Source: Actinomyces oricola (lineage in GTDB: Bacteria; Actinomycetota; Actinomycetes; Actinomycetales; Actinomycetaceae). Taken from it: a DNA stretch of 64,000 bases. The notes beneath the pieces are model-generated. The model did no database searches, had not been told where the DNA came from, and saw only the letters and a list, made by a program, of their open reading frames with translations. Location: NCBI RefSeq assembly GCF_004104015.1, contig NZ_RYFV01000009.1, positions 27,854-91,853 on the forward strand, given 5' to 3'. Positions 29,482 through 39,711 of the stretch are shown here, piece by piece. Every line of letters begins with the position of its first letter. The first letter of the stretch is position 1. The position numbers and the translations under genes were made by a program.

Positions 29482-30228
29482 GTGCAGCGCATTGATCTTG
29501 ACCTTGGCAGGCGCCTCATCCCTTACCAGGAGGGCTGGGATCTTCAGCGCGCCATTCACGCCGAGGTCGTCTCCCGCGCCCGCCCCTCGACTCTGCTGCT
29601 GCTGGAGCACGAGAGCGTCTACACAGTGGGGCGGCGCGCCCACTCCTGGGAACGGCCCCGGGGCCCGTTCGTAGAGCCCGGGCACGTCCCGGTGATTGAT
29701 GTTGATCGGGGCGGCAAGGCCACCTGGCACGGGCCGGGCCAATTGACGGTCTACCCGATCGTGCGCCTGGCCGCCCCCATTGACGTCATCCGCTATGTGC
29801 GCGCCCTGGAGGCGTCCGCCATGGAGGTTTGCGCCGGCCTGGGCGTGCAGGCACTGCGCCTGGAGGGCCGCTCGGGGGTGTGGGTTCCCCCCGAGCCCGC
29901 CTGCCCGCAGACCCACCGCCGGCGAGCGCGGAAGATCTGCGCCCTGGGGGTGCGGGTGGCTCGTGGAGTCACCATGCACGGTATTGGCTTCAATGTGAAC
30001 CCCGACCTGGAGGTCTTCTCCCTCGACCGCATCCTGCCCTGCGGTTTCTCGGACACCGGCGTGACCTCCCTGGCCGCCGAGACCGGTGTCCCCGCGCGCG
30101 CCGTGGATCTCGCCGACCCTCTCGCACAGGCCCTGGAGCGTCACCTGGCGCCACTGGTGTCCGATGCCACGGCGCCACGACCCGCGGACCTGGGCCTCAA
30201 GTCCCAGATCGGGGGGCACCGGGCATAA
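29482..30228 (+). CDS. lipB: Lipoyl(octanoyl) transferase LipB
   Basis: Transfers octanoate from acyl carrier protein to lipoyl domains, the first step of endogenous lipoate synthesis. Motifs: [21 protein letters not shown], the conserved Lys in [24 protein letters not shown], and the catalytic Cys in [13 protein letters not shown]. 248 aa. The GTG start follows TAGGGT (29470-29475) by 6 bases, a leaderless signature. Next to lipA, and near the E2/E3 genes that need lipoate. Confidence 0.95.
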   Translation: MQRIDLDLGRRLIPYQEGWDLQRAIHAEVVSRARPSTLLLLEHESVYTVGRRAHSWERPRGPFVEPGHVPVIDVDRGGKATWHGPGQLTVYPIVRLAAPIDVIRYVRALEASAMEVCAGLGVQALRLEGRSGVWVPPEPACPQTHRRRARKICALGVRVARGVTMHGIGFNVNPDLEVFSLDRILPCGFSDTGVTSLAAETGVPARAVDLADPLAQALERHLAPLVSDATAPRPADLGLKSQIGGHRA

Positions 30229-30268
30229 ACTCGTGCTCGGCTGTGGCCGCCGTGAAGGAGGAGAGCAC

Positions 30269-31297
30269 GTGGCAGACAAGGCAGACAAGGTTGCCCCCGA
30301 AGGACGCCGCCTGCTGCGGGTTGAGGCCCGCAACGCCCGGACCCCCATTGAGCACAAGCCCGCGTGGCTGCGCACCAGGGCCGTGGTCTCCCCCACCTAC
30401 CAGGAGGTGCGCGGCCTGGTGCGGGAGAAGAAGCTGCACACGGTGTGCGCCGAGGCCAACTGCCCCAATATCTACGAATGCTGGAACGACCGCGAGGCCA
30501 CCTTCCTCATTGGCGGGGAGATCTGCACGCGCCGCTGCGACTTCTGTGACATCGCCACCGGTAGGCCCACAGAACTCGACGTCGACGAGCCGCGCCGCGT
30601 GGCCGTCTCCATTAAGGAGATGGAGCTGCGCTACGCCACCGTCACCGGGGTGGCCCGCGACGACCTTCCCGACGGCGGCGCCTGGCTCTACGCCGAGACC
30701 GCCCGTCAGATTCACGAGCTCTCACCGGGTACTGGCGTCGAACTCCTGGTCCCCGACTTCAAGGGCGGGCGGGCCCCCCTTGAGGAGGTCTTCTCCTCGC
30801 GCCCCGAGGTCTTCGGCCACAATCTGGAGACGGTGCCGCGCATCTTCAAGCGCATCCGCCCGGCCTTCTCCTACGAGCAGTCCCTGGAGGTGCTGCAGGC
30901 GGCCTCTGAGGCCGGCCTGGTCACCAAGTCGAACCTCATCCTGGGCATGGGCGAGACCCGGGCCGAGGTCGAGGAGTCAATGGCCGCCCTGGTCCAGGCG
31001 CGCTGCGACATCCTCACCATTACCCAGTACATGCGCCCCTCCAGGCTCCACCACCCCATTAGCCGGTGGGTCAAGCCCCAGGAGTTCATCGAGTTGTCTG
31101 CTCTGGCTCAGAAGATGGGTTTCGCCGCGGTCATGAGCGGGCCCATGGTGCGCTCCTCCTACCGGGCCGGCATGCTCTGGGGGCGGGCCATGGTCGAGCG
31201 CGGATGGCCGATACCCGCGCACCTGGCCTCACTGGCCGAGCCGACCACCGCTCGCCAGGAGGCTACGGCGCTGGTCTCCGCGGGGCTGGCCGGTTGA
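30269..31297 (+). CDS. lipA: Lipoyl synthase LipA
   Basis: Radical SAM enzyme that inserts two sulfur atoms into octanoyl-lysine. The auxiliary cluster cysteines are in [12 protein letters not shown] and the radical SAM motif is CTRRCDFC. The C-terminal RSSYRAG motif supplies the serine ligand. 342 aa from GTG 30269, chosen for AGGAGG about 8 bases upstream. Forty bp after lipB, so co-transcribed. Confidence 0.96.
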   Translation: MADKADKVAPEGRRLLRVEARNARTPIEHKPAWLRTRAVVSPTYQEVRGLVREKKLHTVCAEANCPNIYECWNDREATFLIGGEICTRRCDFCDIATGRPTELDVDEPRRVAVSIKEMELRYATVTGVARDDLPDGGAWLYAETARQIHELSPGTGVELLVPDFKGGRAPLEEVFSSRPEVFGHNLETVPRIFKRIRPAFSYEQSLEVLQAASEAGLVTKSNLILGMGETRAEVEESMAALVQARCDILTITQYMRPSRLHHPISRWVKPQEFIELSALAQKMGFAAVMSGPMVRSSYRAGMLWGRAMVERGWPIPAHLASLAEPTTARQEATALVSAGLAG

Positions 31298-31343
31298 CCC
31301 CAGCCCCGCCGTACGACGGTGTCTGCGTCGTCGTCTATCCTTA

Positions 31344-32072
31344 ATGCCTGTGAGCAAAGCCCCAAGCCCCAAGCCGACACGGCGACGCCGTCTGGCGCAG
31401 TACCTCCAGAACATTAAGGACTCCTACACGATCTCGCGCAGGACCTACCCGTGGGTCGGGTGGGCGCTCCTGGGGGCCCCGGCCGTGGTCGTCGCCCTGG
31501 CTGTGGCCATCTCGGTGGGCCTGAGTCAGCCGCTGTGGTATTGGCTGATTATGGCGGTCATGGTCAGCCTCATAGTGGACATGTTCGTCTTGTCCTGGAC
31601 GGTGCGCCGCGCCTCCTACACGCAGATTGAGGGAATACCCGGAGCGGCCAAGGCGGTGCTCGACCAGGTCGGTAAGGGCTGGTACGTGGAGTCCGAGCCG
31701 GCGGCCATCTCCCCCAAGACCCAAGACGTGGTATGGCGGCTCGTGGGCCGTCCTGGCATTGTCCTGGTTGTGGAGGGGCCCACGGGCCGCACCCAGCGGC
31801 TGGTCAGTGATGAGAGGAAGAAGATCAAGCGCATCTTGTCCACGGTGCCGATCCACGTCATCCACGTGGGCACCGCCGAGGGCCAGGTGCCACTGATCGA
31901 GTTGCAGAAGACCCTGCGTCAACTGCCCACCAAGCCCACGCGCCTGACCGACTCCGAGATCTCTCAGGTCTCCAAGCGCCTGAGCTCCCTGAGTTCTAAG
32001 GGCCTGCCGATCCCCAAGGGCATTGACCCCACGAAGGTGCGCCCCGACCGCCGCGCCCTGCGCGGGCGCTGA
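31344..32072 (+). CDS. DUF4191 family membrane protein
   Basis: Actinobacterial protein commonly found just downstream of lipA. Two adjacent transmembrane helices (VGWALLGAPAVVVALAVAISVGL and YWLIMAVMVSLIVDMFVLSW) follow a basic N-terminus. The rest is a soluble domain (GKGWYVESEPAAISPKTQD, VVEGPTGRTQRLVSDERKK, VPIHVIHVGTAEGQVPL). Function unknown. 242 aa. ATG 31344 is used; a GTG two codons later (31350) is 8 bases past TATCCT and is an alternative start. Confidence 0.88.
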   Translation: MPVSKAPSPKPTRRRRLAQYLQNIKDSYTISRRTYPWVGWALLGAPAVVVALAVAISVGLSQPLWYWLIMAVMVSLIVDMFVLSWTVRRASYTQIEGIPGAAKAVLDQVGKGWYVESEPAAISPKTQDVVWRLVGRPGIVLVVEGPTGRTQRLVSDERKKIKRILSTVPIHVIHVGTAEGQVPLIELQKTLRQLPTKPTRLTDSEISQVSKRLSSLSSKGLPIPKGIDPTKVRPDRRALRGR

Positions 32073-32098
32073 GGCCCCTATAGGTCCGTCCCTAAAGC

Positions 32099-33067
32099 TT
32101 AAAGGTAGGGCCTGAGCACCTCGGCGAGGGCGGCTGCGTGCTCGGCCGAGGCGTTAAGGGCAGGGATGTAGTAGAAGTCCCCTCCCCCGTGCTCTTTGTA
32201 GTGCCGGGCGGCCTCGCGCCCGATCTCGTCAACGGTTTCCAGGCAGTCCACGGCGAAACCGGGACAGACCACGTCCACCCGGCTCAGCCCTTGGGGCGCC
32301 AGCCGGGCCAGGACGTCAACGGTGTAGGGGGTCAGCCACTGGGCGGGGCCGAAGCGCGACTGGAAGGACAAAGTCCACTCCTGCGGGGTCAGGTCGAGCC
32401 CAGCGGCAATCAGGGCCGCGGTGTCGGCGCAACGGTCACGGTAGGTGTCACCGGCGTCGGCGTAAGACTGGGGGATGCCGTGGAAGGACAGGATCAGGTG
32501 CTCGGGGCGGCCGCGCCGCTCCCAGGAGGAGCGAATCCGCCCCACCAGGGCGGCCAGGTGGGCCTCGTGGTCGTGGTAGTCGCTAATGAAGGTGATGGTG
32601 GGCGGGTTGCGCAGCGCCATGGTGGCGGCATTGACGGCGTCGGCAATGGACGCCGTCGTGGCCCCGCAGGACTGGGGGAAGAGGGGGAGCACGACAATGG
32701 GGCCGCAGCCCTCATGGCGCAGCTCGTGGAGGGCATCGCTAATGGAGCCCGAGCCGTAGCGCATGGCCGGGCGCACCAGGACCTCGTGGCCCTCGGCGAT
32801 GAGCCGGTCCTCAAGCGCCCGGGCGAGGTTCACCGTGTGGTAGCGCAGCGGCGAGCCCTGCTCCTGCCAGGTGCGGGCGTACAAGGCGGCCGAGCGACGG
32901 GGCCTGACGCGCAGAATGACGCCGTGGAGGACCGGCCACCACAGCCACCGGGAGGTCTCGATAATGCGGGGGTCGGAAAGGAACTCGGCCAGGTAGCGGC
33001 GCACTGCCGCCGGGGTGGGGGCGTCTGGGGTGCCCGTGTTCGCCAGCAGTATCCCGGTCCGCGTCAC
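32099..33067 (-). CDS. hemH: Ferrochelatase (protoporphyrin/coproporphyrin type)
   Basis: Inserts ferrous iron into the porphyrin ring. Actinobacterial enzymes of this family usually act on coproporphyrin III. LLANTGTPDAPTPAAVRRYLAEFLSDPR opens the protein, ILSFHGIPQSY holds the metal-site His and SFQSRFGPAQWLTPYT with PGFAVDCLETVDEI holds the catalytic Glu region. 322 aa from GTG 33067, which has AGGAGG 5 bases upstream; the upstream in-frame ATG 33103 lacks a site. A DtxR/IdeR-like box lies about 50 bp upstream. Confidence 0.95.
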   Translation of the reverse strand: MTRTGILLANTGTPDAPTPAAVRRYLAEFLSDPRIIETSRWLWWPVLHGVILRVRPRRSAALYARTWQEQGSPLRYHTVNLARALEDRLIAEGHEVLVRPAMRYGSGSISDALHELRHEGCGPIVVLPLFPQSCGATTASIADAVNAATMALRNPPTITFISDYHDHEAHLAALVGRIRSSWERRGRPEHLILSFHGIPQSYADAGDTYRDRCADTAALIAAGLDLTPQEWTLSFQSRFGPAQWLTPYTVDVLARLAPQGLSRVDVVCPGFAVDCLETVDEIGREAARHYKEHGGGDFYYIPALNASAEHAAALAEVLRPYL

Positions 33068-33116
33068 GTGCGCCTCCTTGCGTCTCGCATTGCTCGATCG
33101 CACGGAGTCTACGTAA

Positions 33117-33135
33117 TAAGACGAGCCTAACCTTG
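33117..33135 (-). promoter_or_regulatory. Candidate DtxR/IdeR iron box upstream of hemH
   Basis: Read on the minus strand the site is CAAGGTTAGGCTCGTCTTA. It matches about 15 of 19 positions of the DtxR/IdeR consensus TWAGGTTAGSCTAACCTWA, with a perfect left half (AAGGTTAGGCT). It lies about 50 bp before the ferrochelatase start, where a promoter is expected. Confidence 0.5.
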
Positions 33136-33319
33136 CGACGTCGTGTCAGCATCGGTGGATCTGCCGCCCGGTTCGACGGCAGCGCCGCAATGGCTTGCGC
33201 AGGCACGCGGTTCGCCGCGCCGGCCGCATCCGCCCACAGTGGCGGGTGCGGCCGGCGCGGCGGCCGGTGCCGGGCGAAGAATTCGCCGCCCTCGGCCCAA
33301 TGCCCCTACAGTGCGCCAG

Positions 33320-34048
33320 GTGGAGCACTTCTTGGACCCCTACGCCGGCCCCATAGCCATCGGTGGCGTGGATCACGTGATTGACGTTCTCATCCTGCTC
33401 GTTTTCGCCGTGGCCCTCATTGGCGGGCGGCATTGGGTGCGCGAGCACGCATACGTCGTCCGCCGCAGCGTCCTGATCGTCTCCGTCGTCCAGCAGACTG
33501 TCAGCTACATCGGCTACGCCGCCACCTCCAACTTCTGGGCGGACGGTCTGCCGCTGCACATCTCCCGGGTCTCGGCAATCCTGTGCGCCGTCTACCTGGC
33601 CACCGGGTCGAGGCGGGTCATGGACGTGCTCGGCTACTTCAGCGCATGGGCGTGGTTGAGCTTCCTCTACCCCTCGGGAGTGCAACCGCTCGACAACCTC
33701 TTCGGCTGGACCTTCTTGATCAACCATGTCATCACGCTGCTCATCCCGGCCCTGGCGTGGATAACCAGCGACTGGCGCCCCACCCGGCCCGCTATTTGGC
33801 GCGCCTTCGCCTGGATGGTCGTGTATTCGCTCCTGGCCGTGGGCTCGAACGCGCTCACGGGCGGCAACTACTTCTACCAGCGGGAGATGCCAGTGGCGTC
33901 CTTCCTGGGCCAGCCCTGGTACTACTTGAGTTCACTGGCCCTGGGGCTCGCTTTCTTCTGGATCACCTACGGCGTCTCCCGGCTCATTCCCGACGACGGC
34001 CCGGCCCTGTCGCTGCAGGGCACCGGCCTTCTCCGGCTTCGTACCTGA
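33320..34048 (+). CDS. YwaF/TIGR02206-like membrane protein
   Basis: 242-aa integral membrane protein with about seven helices, resembling the YwaF (TIGR02206) family. Supporting segments are GLPLHISRVSAILCAVYLATG, TFLINHVITLLIPAL and NALTGGNYFYQREMPVASFLG then PWYYLSSLALGLAF. Function unknown. GTG 33320 is selected because TACAGT (33307-33312) precedes it by 7 bases and the protein then begins at the family's usual N-terminus; the frame is open up to 33143 without protein-like content. Convergent with hemW. Confidence 0.82.
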   Translation: MEHFLDPYAGPIAIGGVDHVIDVLILLVFAVALIGGRHWVREHAYVVRRSVLIVSVVQQTVSYIGYAATSNFWADGLPLHISRVSAILCAVYLATGSRRVMDVLGYFSAWAWLSFLYPSGVQPLDNLFGWTFLINHVITLLIPALAWITSDWRPTRPAIWRAFAWMVVYSLLAVGSNALTGGNYFYQREMPVASFLGQPWYYLSSLALGLAFFWITYGVSRLIPDDGPALSLQGTGLLRLRT

Positions 34049-34084
34049 CGGATACGAGGCCGCCACGGGTCTCAATCGGACGGC

Positions 34085-35440
34085 TCAGCCGTCCACCAGT
34101 GCCCGGGTCACGGTGTCGGCCATGAGGCGACCACGCAAGGTCAGCACCGCCCGACCCCGCAAAGCCGCGGCACCGTCCAAGAGGCCATCGGCTACGAGCC
34201 GGCCCACCACGGGCACCAGGTGGGCCAGCGTGCGCCCCCCGGGCGCCATCGAACCAGCTGAACCAGTGCTTGCAGCGCCGCCGGCGCCCCCGCCCTGCGG
34301 GAGGCGGACGGGCGCCCCCGCGGGCCCCTGCTCCCCGGGCCGGCGCCCCAGGCCTGCCAGGTCCAGCCCTTCACGCAAGCGAATGCCCAGCATGACCGTC
34401 TCCAGTTGGCGGGACTCAGCACTAATGACCTCGTGCCCGGCCACGGGCAGTCGACCATCGCGCACCCGCCCCGCCCAGGCCAGGGGGTGCTTGATGTTCC
34501 AGGCCCGCACGTCCCCCAGGTGCGAATGCGCTCCCGGGCCGGCGCCCCACCAGTCCCAGTCGAGCCAGTAGGCGCGGTTGTGCCGGCACTCGGCCCCGGG
34601 GCGGGCCCAGTTGGAGATCTCGTACCACTGGTATCCGGCGTCCGCCAGCACGGCGTCGGCCAGTTCGTACTTGGCGGCCTCGTCGTCGTCCACCGGCATG
34701 GGCAGTTCGCCGCGGCGCACCCGGGCCCACATGCGCGTGCCCTCCTCAATGACCAGCGCGTAGGCGCTCAGGTGGTCCGGCCCCATGTCCACGGCGGCGT
34801 CCAGGGATCGTCGCCAGTCCTCCATGGACTCCCCCGGGGTGCCGTACATGAGGTCGAGGGAGGTCACCAGGCCCGCCCGACGCGCCCATGACACCACCCG
34901 GGGAACCCGCTCGGGCCGGTGGGCGCGGTCCAAAGTGGCCAGCACGCCGGGCACCACCGACTGCATGCCGAAGGACACGCGCGTAAAACCACCCTGGGCC
35001 AGGGCCTCCAGTACCGCCTGGTCGACGCTCTCCGGGTTGGCCTCAGTACTCACCTCCGCGCCTGCCGCCAGGCCGAAGTACTCCCCGACCAGGGCGACCA
35101 TGGCCACCAGGTCGCCGGCGGGCAGCACGGTGGGGGTCCCTCCGCCCACGAACACGGTGCTCGCCGGACGCGGCTCCAGGCCCGCCCGGTCCATGGCCTC
35201 CCGCGCACCCCGCAGCTCCATGGCGAGCGTGCTCACATAGTCCGACGCCGAGGCGCCCGCTCCCATGAACAGGTTGGTGTAGGTGTTGAAATCGCAGTAA
35301 CCGCAGCGCACCCGGCAGTAGGGGACGTGCAGGTACACGGAGAACGGGCGCCGGCCGCCGCCGGCGCCCGGGGCGGCGACTCCACGGGGCAGCTCCCCGT
35401 CGCCCGGCAGGGGCGCGCCCTGGGGCTGGGCGGGGCTCAC
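34085..35440 (-). CDS. hemW: HemW-like radical SAM protein (heme chaperone / coproporphyrinogen oxidase-like)
   Basis: Radical SAM protein with the CxxxCxxC cluster motif in YCRVRCGYCDFNTYTN and the GGGTPTVLP strand. Other family elements are STEANPESVDQAVLEALAQGGFTRVSFGMQS, LDLMYGTPGESMEDWRRSLD, the SAYALVIEEGT strand and the WYEISNWARPG motif. 451 aa. HemW proteins are heme chaperones rather than true HemN enzymes. It overlaps trmB by ATGA and is the last gene of lepA-trmB-hemW. Confidence 0.94.
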   Translation of the reverse strand: MSPAQPQGAPLPGDGELPRGVAAPGAGGGRRPFSVYLHVPYCRVRCGYCDFNTYTNLFMGAGASASDYVSTLAMELRGAREAMDRAGLEPRPASTVFVGGGTPTVLPAGDLVAMVALVGEYFGLAAGAEVSTEANPESVDQAVLEALAQGGFTRVSFGMQSVVPGVLATLDRAHRPERVPRVVSWARRAGLVTSLDLMYGTPGESMEDWRRSLDAAVDMGPDHLSAYALVIEEGTRMWARVRRGELPMPVDDDEAAKYELADAVLADAGYQWYEISNWARPGAECRHNRAYWLDWDWWGAGPGAHSHLGDVRAWNIKHPLAWAGRVRDGRLPVAGHEVISAESRQLETVMLGIRLREGLDLAGLGRRPGEQGPAGAPVRLPQGGGAGGAASTGSAGSMAPGGRTLAHLVPVVGRLVADGLLDGAAALRGRAVLTLRGRLMADTVTRALVDG

Positions 35441-36456
35441 GCCCTGCGCCCCCGCCCGGGCTCCCCCTCGCCCTCATGCGCCCCCTGGTCTGGGCGCTCC
35501 CAGATGAGCCTGGGGGCCGGACGCATGGCCGCACCCCGCTCCAGGCGACTCAGGGCGGTCTCGGCCCGGGCGGGCTCCCAGGGGTGCTCAGTGCGCACGA
35601 CTCTCAGGTCCCGGATGGTGCGACCCGCGTCAATGCCGCGCTGCTCGAAGCGGGTCATGACCCGCCCCGCAAAGCGCTCCGACCAGCCGCCGCGCACCCC
35701 GGCCGGCGAACCCGGGTCCGGTCCGTTGCCCAGACTCCCCTCCACGGCGGTGTCCGCCCCCAGGTCGGGGCGGGCCCCGGCGTCGTCGTAGCGGAAGTAG
35801 GGGGCCGTCATGTCGGGCTCCAGCCCCTCGGGCAGCGCCGAAACCGCCTCCAGGACGTCGCGCATCTGCCAGGCGTAGTCGGACCAGTCGGTGGCCAGGC
35901 GCCACACGCCACCGGGGCGCAGCACGCGGGCCACCGAGTCGGCGAAAGCGGGAGTCACCAGGCGGCGCTTGCGATGGCGCGGCTTACGCCAGGGGTCGGG
36001 GAAGAACACCCACACCTCGCTGACACTGCCCACTGGCAGGGCCGTGGCCAGGAGCTGGGAGGCGTCGGCGGGCGCCACCCGCAGGTTCCTGACGCCCTGG
36101 TGCCCAGCGGCCGCCACAATCCGGGCGATCGCCTTCTGCCACACCTCCACCGCCAGACAGTCCACCCCGGGGTTGGCCTTGGCGTAGGCGATCAGCGCCT
36201 CCCCGCTGCCGGAGCCCACCTCCACCACCAACGGCCGCGACTGTCCCGAATGCCCGAAGGCCGCCGCCGGGTCGAGGCGGAAACCGGCCGAGACGGTGCG
36301 CACGGCGTCAGCCCGCGGCACCCTCACCAGGTAGCGGGGAGACAACTCCTCCAAGGTGCGCGCCTGCCCGGGGCGCAGCCGACCGCCGGCGCGCGAGAAG
36401 GAGCGCACGCGGGAGTGGATGGCGTGGGACCGCGGTGGGTGCTGCTGGGGGCCCAC
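35437..36456 (-). CDS. trmB: tRNA (guanine(46)-N7)-methyltransferase TrmB
   Basis: Makes m7G46 in tRNA variable loops. The SAM motif is LVVEVGSGSGEALI; VWVFFPDPWRKPRHRKRRLVTPAFAD and LRPGGVWRLATDWSDYAWQM carry the catalytic Asp/Arg region; the late TRFEQRGIDAGRTIRDLRV is the conserved C-terminal TxFE motif. The GTG start at 36456, 7 bases after the lepA stop, gives about 339 aa; an ATG at 36540 inside lepA is the alternative. The C-terminus has an extra basic/acidic tail. Operon lepA-trmB-hemW. Confidence 0.9.
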   Translation of the reverse strand: MGPQQHPPRSHAIHSRVRSFSRAGGRLRPGQARTLEELSPRYLVRVPRADAVRTVSAGFRLDPAAAFGHSGQSRPLVVEVGSGSGEALIAYAKANPGVDCLAVEVWQKAIARIVAAAGHQGVRNLRVAPADASQLLATALPVGSVSEVWVFFPDPWRKPRHRKRRLVTPAFADSVARVLRPGGVWRLATDWSDYAWQMRDVLEAVSALPEGLEPDMTAPYFRYDDAGARPDLGADTAVEGSLGNGPDPGSPAGVRGGWSERFAGRVMTRFEQRGIDAGRTIRDLRVVRTEHPWEPARAETALSRLERGAAMRPAPRLIWERPDQGAHEGEGEPGRGRRA

Positions 36457-36463
36457 TGGGAGC

Positions 36464-38371
36464 TCACTTGTCCCGTCCGGTGGGAGTGTCAGCCCCGAGA
36501 GCCGCAATAAAGGCCTCCTGGGGGACGTCGACGCTGCCAATGGCCTTCATGCGCTTCTTCCCCTCCTTCTGCTTCTCCAGCAGCTTGCGCTTGCGGGTGA
36601 TGTCGCCCCCGTAGCACTTGGCGAGCATGTCCTTGCGCAGGGCCCGGATGGTCTCCCGGGCAATAATCCGCGACCCGATCGCCGCCTGGACGGGCACCTC
36701 GAACTGCTGGCGGGGAATGAGCTCCTTGAGGCGCTTGGTCAGCCTCATGCCGTAGGAGTAGGCGGCGTCCCTGTGGACAATGGCGCTGAAGGCGTCAACC
36801 TTGTCCCCATTGAGGAGAATGTCGACCTTGACCAGGTCGGCGGACTGTTCGCCCTCCATCTCGTAGTCCAAGGAGGCGTAACCGCGAGTGCGCGACTTCA
36901 GCGCGTCAAAGAAATCGAAGACGATCTCCGCCAGCGGCAGAACGTAGTGCATCTCCACGCGGGTCTCGGAGAGGTAGTCCATGCCCTGCATGGTGCCCCG
37001 CCGCGACTGGCACAGCTCCATGACCGTGCCCACGAACTCACTGGGGGTCAGGATGGTGGCCCGCACCACCGGCTCATGAACGTCCACGATCTTGCCCTCC
37101 GGGTACTCCGAGGGGTTGGTGACGGTGTGAACTGCCCGATCCTCGGTGGTCACCCGGTAGACCACGGAGGGGGCGGTGGAGATTATGTCCAGGTTGAACT
37201 CGCGCTCCAGGCGCTCGCGAATAATCTCCAGATGAAGCAGGCCCAGGTAGCCGCAGCGGAAGCCGAACCCCAGAGCCACAGAGGTCTCCGGCTCGTAGGT
37301 CAGGGCGGCGTCATTGAGCTTGAGCTTGTCCAGGGCGTCGCGCAGGGCCGGGAAGTCCGAGCCGTCCACCGGGAACAGGCCGGAGAAGACCATGGGCTTG
37401 GGCTCCTGGTAGCCGGCCAGGGGCTCGGTGGCGGGGGCGGCCGCGGAGGTGACCGTGTCGCCGACCTTGGATTGGCGCACATCCTTGACCCCGGTAATGA
37501 GATACCCGACCTCACCCGCCCCCAGGCCCGGCGAGGGCTTGGGCTCAGGACTAATAACGCCAATCTCCAGCAGGTCGTGGACGGCACCGGTGGAAAGCAT
37601 CTCAATGCGCTCGCGGGGCTTAAGCGCCCCGTCAACGACACGTACATAGGTGACCACGCCCCGGTAGGTGTCATACACGGAGTCGAAGATCATGGCCCGG
37701 GCGGCCCCCCTGGGATCGCCCACCGGGGCCGGGACTGTGTGAACGATCCGGTCCAGGAGCTCGGGCACGCCCGCCCCGGTCTTGCCCGAGACATGGAGAA
37801 TGTCGTCGGGCTCACAACCAATGAGGGAGGCGATCTCCTCGGCGTGCCGCTCCGGTTCGGCGGCCGGCAGGTCGATCTTGTTCAGCACCGGGATAATGGT
37901 CAGGTCGCCCTCAATGGCCAGGTAAAGGTTGGCCAGGGTTTGAGCCTGGATGCCCTGGGCGGCGTCGACCAGCAGCACGGCGCCCTCGCAGGCGGCCAGT
38001 GACCGGTTGACCTCGTAGGAGAAGTCGACGTGCCCGGGAGTGTCGATCATATTCAGGGCGTAGGTGCGCAGGACCCCTCGGGCATCAGTGGCGGCCCAGG
38101 GCATGCGCACAGCTTGAGACTTGATCGTAATGCCGCGTTCGCGCTCAATATCCATACGGTCCAGGTACTGGGCGCGCATATCCCGGGGGGCGACGACGCC
38201 GGTGGCTTGGAGCATGCGATCGGCCAGAGTGGACTTGCCGTGGTCGATGTGCGCAATGATCGAGAAGTTGCGCAGCAGTTCGGGGGCCGTGTCCGCGGGG
38301 GTGACGCTGGCGGCCTGCTCGGGCGTGGGGATCGGTGACACGTGGGCTCTTCCGAGGGTCTCGAAGTTCAT
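36464..38371 (-). CDS. lepA: Elongation factor 4 (LepA)
   Basis: Ribosome-associated translational GTPase implicated in back-translocation and 30S biogenesis. G motifs: [25 protein letters not shown] and [12 protein letters not shown]. Later domains include [42 protein letters not shown] and the C-terminal [31 protein letters not shown]. 635 aa from ATG 38371; an in-frame TTG at 38392 is the alternative. First gene of lepA-trmB-hemW, transcribed leftward. Confidence 0.96.
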   Translation of the reverse strand: MNFETLGRAHVSPIPTPEQAASVTPADTAPELLRNFSIIAHIDHGKSTLADRMLQATGVVAPRDMRAQYLDRMDIERERGITIKSQAVRMPWAATDARGVLRTYALNMIDTPGHVDFSYEVNRSLAACEGAVLLVDAAQGIQAQTLANLYLAIEGDLTIIPVLNKIDLPAAEPERHAEEIASLIGCEPDDILHVSGKTGAGVPELLDRIVHTVPAPVGDPRGAARAMIFDSVYDTYRGVVTYVRVVDGALKPRERIEMLSTGAVHDLLEIGVISPEPKPSPGLGAGEVGYLITGVKDVRQSKVGDTVTSAAAPATEPLAGYQEPKPMVFSGLFPVDGSDFPALRDALDKLKLNDAALTYEPETSVALGFGFRCGYLGLLHLEIIRERLEREFNLDIISTAPSVVYRVTTEDRAVHTVTNPSEYPEGKIVDVHEPVVRATILTPSEFVGTVMELCQSRRGTMQGMDYLSETRVEMHYVLPLAEIVFDFFDALKSRTRGYASLDYEMEGEQSADLVKVDILLNGDKVDAFSAIVHRDAAYSYGMRLTKRLKELIPRQQFEVPVQAAIGSRIIARETIRALRKDMLAKCYGGDITRKRKLLEKQKEGKKRMKAIGSVDVPQEAFIAALGADTPTGRDK

Positions 38372-38729
38372 GGGCCGCCCCGGGCGGGGCAACCGGCCCT
38401 GGAGCGGGCGATCTGACTACGAACCAGTCTCCCACGCCCAGTGGCCCGGCAATGACGGCCCGGGCCGCCCGGAGCCCAGCAGTGGCTCACACTCCTGGCC
38501 AGTGGACGGCTTGAACGCCACGCCGCCGGGCCGGCATTCCCAGGCGCCTCCAGGCGGTGGCGCGGAGTCGACGACGCCGCCCCTGCCCGGCGCTGGGCGC
38601 AGGCGCCCTGGTCTCCGCTGGTCTTCGGGAGGGGACATGACAGCCGGGAGTGGTCGGAGGTAGCCTCACCGGCGTCCCTGCCGGGGCCCACGCCCCGGCC
38701 GCCGTCCAGTACTTCCCCGAAAGTCTGAT
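38372..38729. other. Divergent intergenic region upstream of lepA
   Basis: 358 bases with no credible gene. It holds a 12-bp perfect palindrome CGGCCCGGGCCG at 38456-38467. Promoters for lepA and for the rightward membrane-protein gene must lie here, but I cannot place them with confidence. Confidence 0.4.
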
Positions 38730-39506
38730 ATGTCCGAAGCACTGCTCGCCAAATTCGTTGTCGTGGCCCTGGCCGGCCTTCTCGGCACAGCCGTCTCTCG
38801 CCTCTACCAGCGGCGCAGGCGACTGGAGTCCGGCCGCCTGACCTCCTCCGCCCCCGGGGCCGCCCCCATGGTTACCGAGGTGGCGCGCCAGCGGCCCGCC
38901 GGGTTCCTCAAGGGCCTGGCCTGGTTCTTCATTGTCATCGGGCTGGTCGCCATCCCTGCGGGGGCATTCATTCCGGACATTATCGGCGTCATTGCGGTGG
39001 CCGCTTTGGGCCTGCTCATCGCCGGCATTGGGTGGTACATACTCCGGTCCTACCAGAACTGCTCCCTGGTGGACGGCCCTGATGCCGCCATTATGACCGA
39101 TTGGCGGGGGCGCACCACCACGCTGCGCCACGACGAGGTCGCCTCCTACTACCGCGCGTACCGCTCCCAGAACGTCATCCTCAAGGACGTGCGCGGAAAG
39201 AAGTACTCCCTGAACCTGTCCTGGTTCTCGGCGCCCCTATTCGCCCTGAATATGGCGCGCCTGGAGGCGGAGGGGCGCATTGTCCCCAAGTTCATTGGGA
39301 ATCCCAAGAAGACGGCCAACCGCATCGAAGGAGTCGAGTACGCCTTCGGCGTGCGCCTTCCCGAGAGGTTCAAGGCCGTGCTGGAGATGGGGCCGGGCGC
39401 CAATCCGGGCGTGTTCCAGCGCGACCCCGCCGCTCCTGCGGGCCAGGGCTGGGCCGGCGAGAACTACCAGCACTGGCTCACCAATCTGAACGCGGCACTC
39501 GCCTAG
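38730..39506 (+). CDS. Unrecognised membrane protein with PH-like cytoplasmic domain
   Basis: 258 aa, family not recognised. One N-terminal helix ([20 protein letters not shown]), a basic linker, then a helical pair ([20 protein letters not shown] and [21 protein letters not shown]). The following 150 residues ([47 protein letters not shown]) look like a beta-rich PH-type module. A strong terminator follows the stop codon. Function unknown. Confidence 0.75.
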   Translation: MSEALLAKFVVVALAGLLGTAVSRLYQRRRRLESGRLTSSAPGAAPMVTEVARQRPAGFLKGLAWFFIVIGLVAIPAGAFIPDIIGVIAVAALGLLIAGIGWYILRSYQNCSLVDGPDAAIMTDWRGRTTTLRHDEVASYYRAYRSQNVILKDVRGKKYSLNLSWFSAPLFALNMARLEAEGRIVPKFIGNPKKTANRIEGVEYAFGVRLPERFKAVLEMGPGANPGVFQRDPAAPAGQGWAGENYQHWLTNLNAALA

Positions 39507-39530
39507 GCCTGACATGCTCCGGCCCAGGGT

Positions 39531-39569
39531 CCCTCCGGCCCAGGGGCTGAGAGCCCCGGGGCCGGAGGG
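39531..39569 (+). terminator. Strong hairpin after the PH-like membrane protein gene
   Basis: CCCTCCGGCCC (39531-39541) pairs with GGGCCGGAGGG (39559-39569), and GGGGCT (39543-39548) pairs with AGCCCC (39552-39557), with one A-G mismatch. This gives 17 base pairs around a 3-base loop. Confidence 0.75.
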
Positions 39570-39675
39570 CCCTGAAGGCTCTGAGAAGGTCCGCGGGGCA
39601 CTCGTGCGCCTCACCGGCGCCCCGGTGCCCCGCGCCGGGGCACTATCCGCCTGGTATCCACCTGGTGCCGCACAT

Positions 39676-39704
39676 TTGCGCTTTGCCCCGTGCTTCCCTA
39701 GGGT
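39676..39704 (+). promoter_or_regulatory. Leaderless promoter of the stand-alone trpB
   Basis: TTGCGC (39676-39681), 17 bases, TAGGGT (39699-39704), then 7 bases to the GTG start. An additional 7-bp hairpin GTGCCCC/GGGGCAC (39625-39643) lies upstream. Confidence 0.6.
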
Positions 39705-39711
39705 CCGCACA

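Noticed and set aside
29311..30396. Leftward 361-codon frame over lipB
   Set aside because: It is antisense to lipB, whose motifs are intact. High GC produces such long shadows throughout.
38651..38668. AGGTAGCCTCACC as a possible iron box
   Set aside because: It is one base short of the DtxR spacing and has no symmetric partner.
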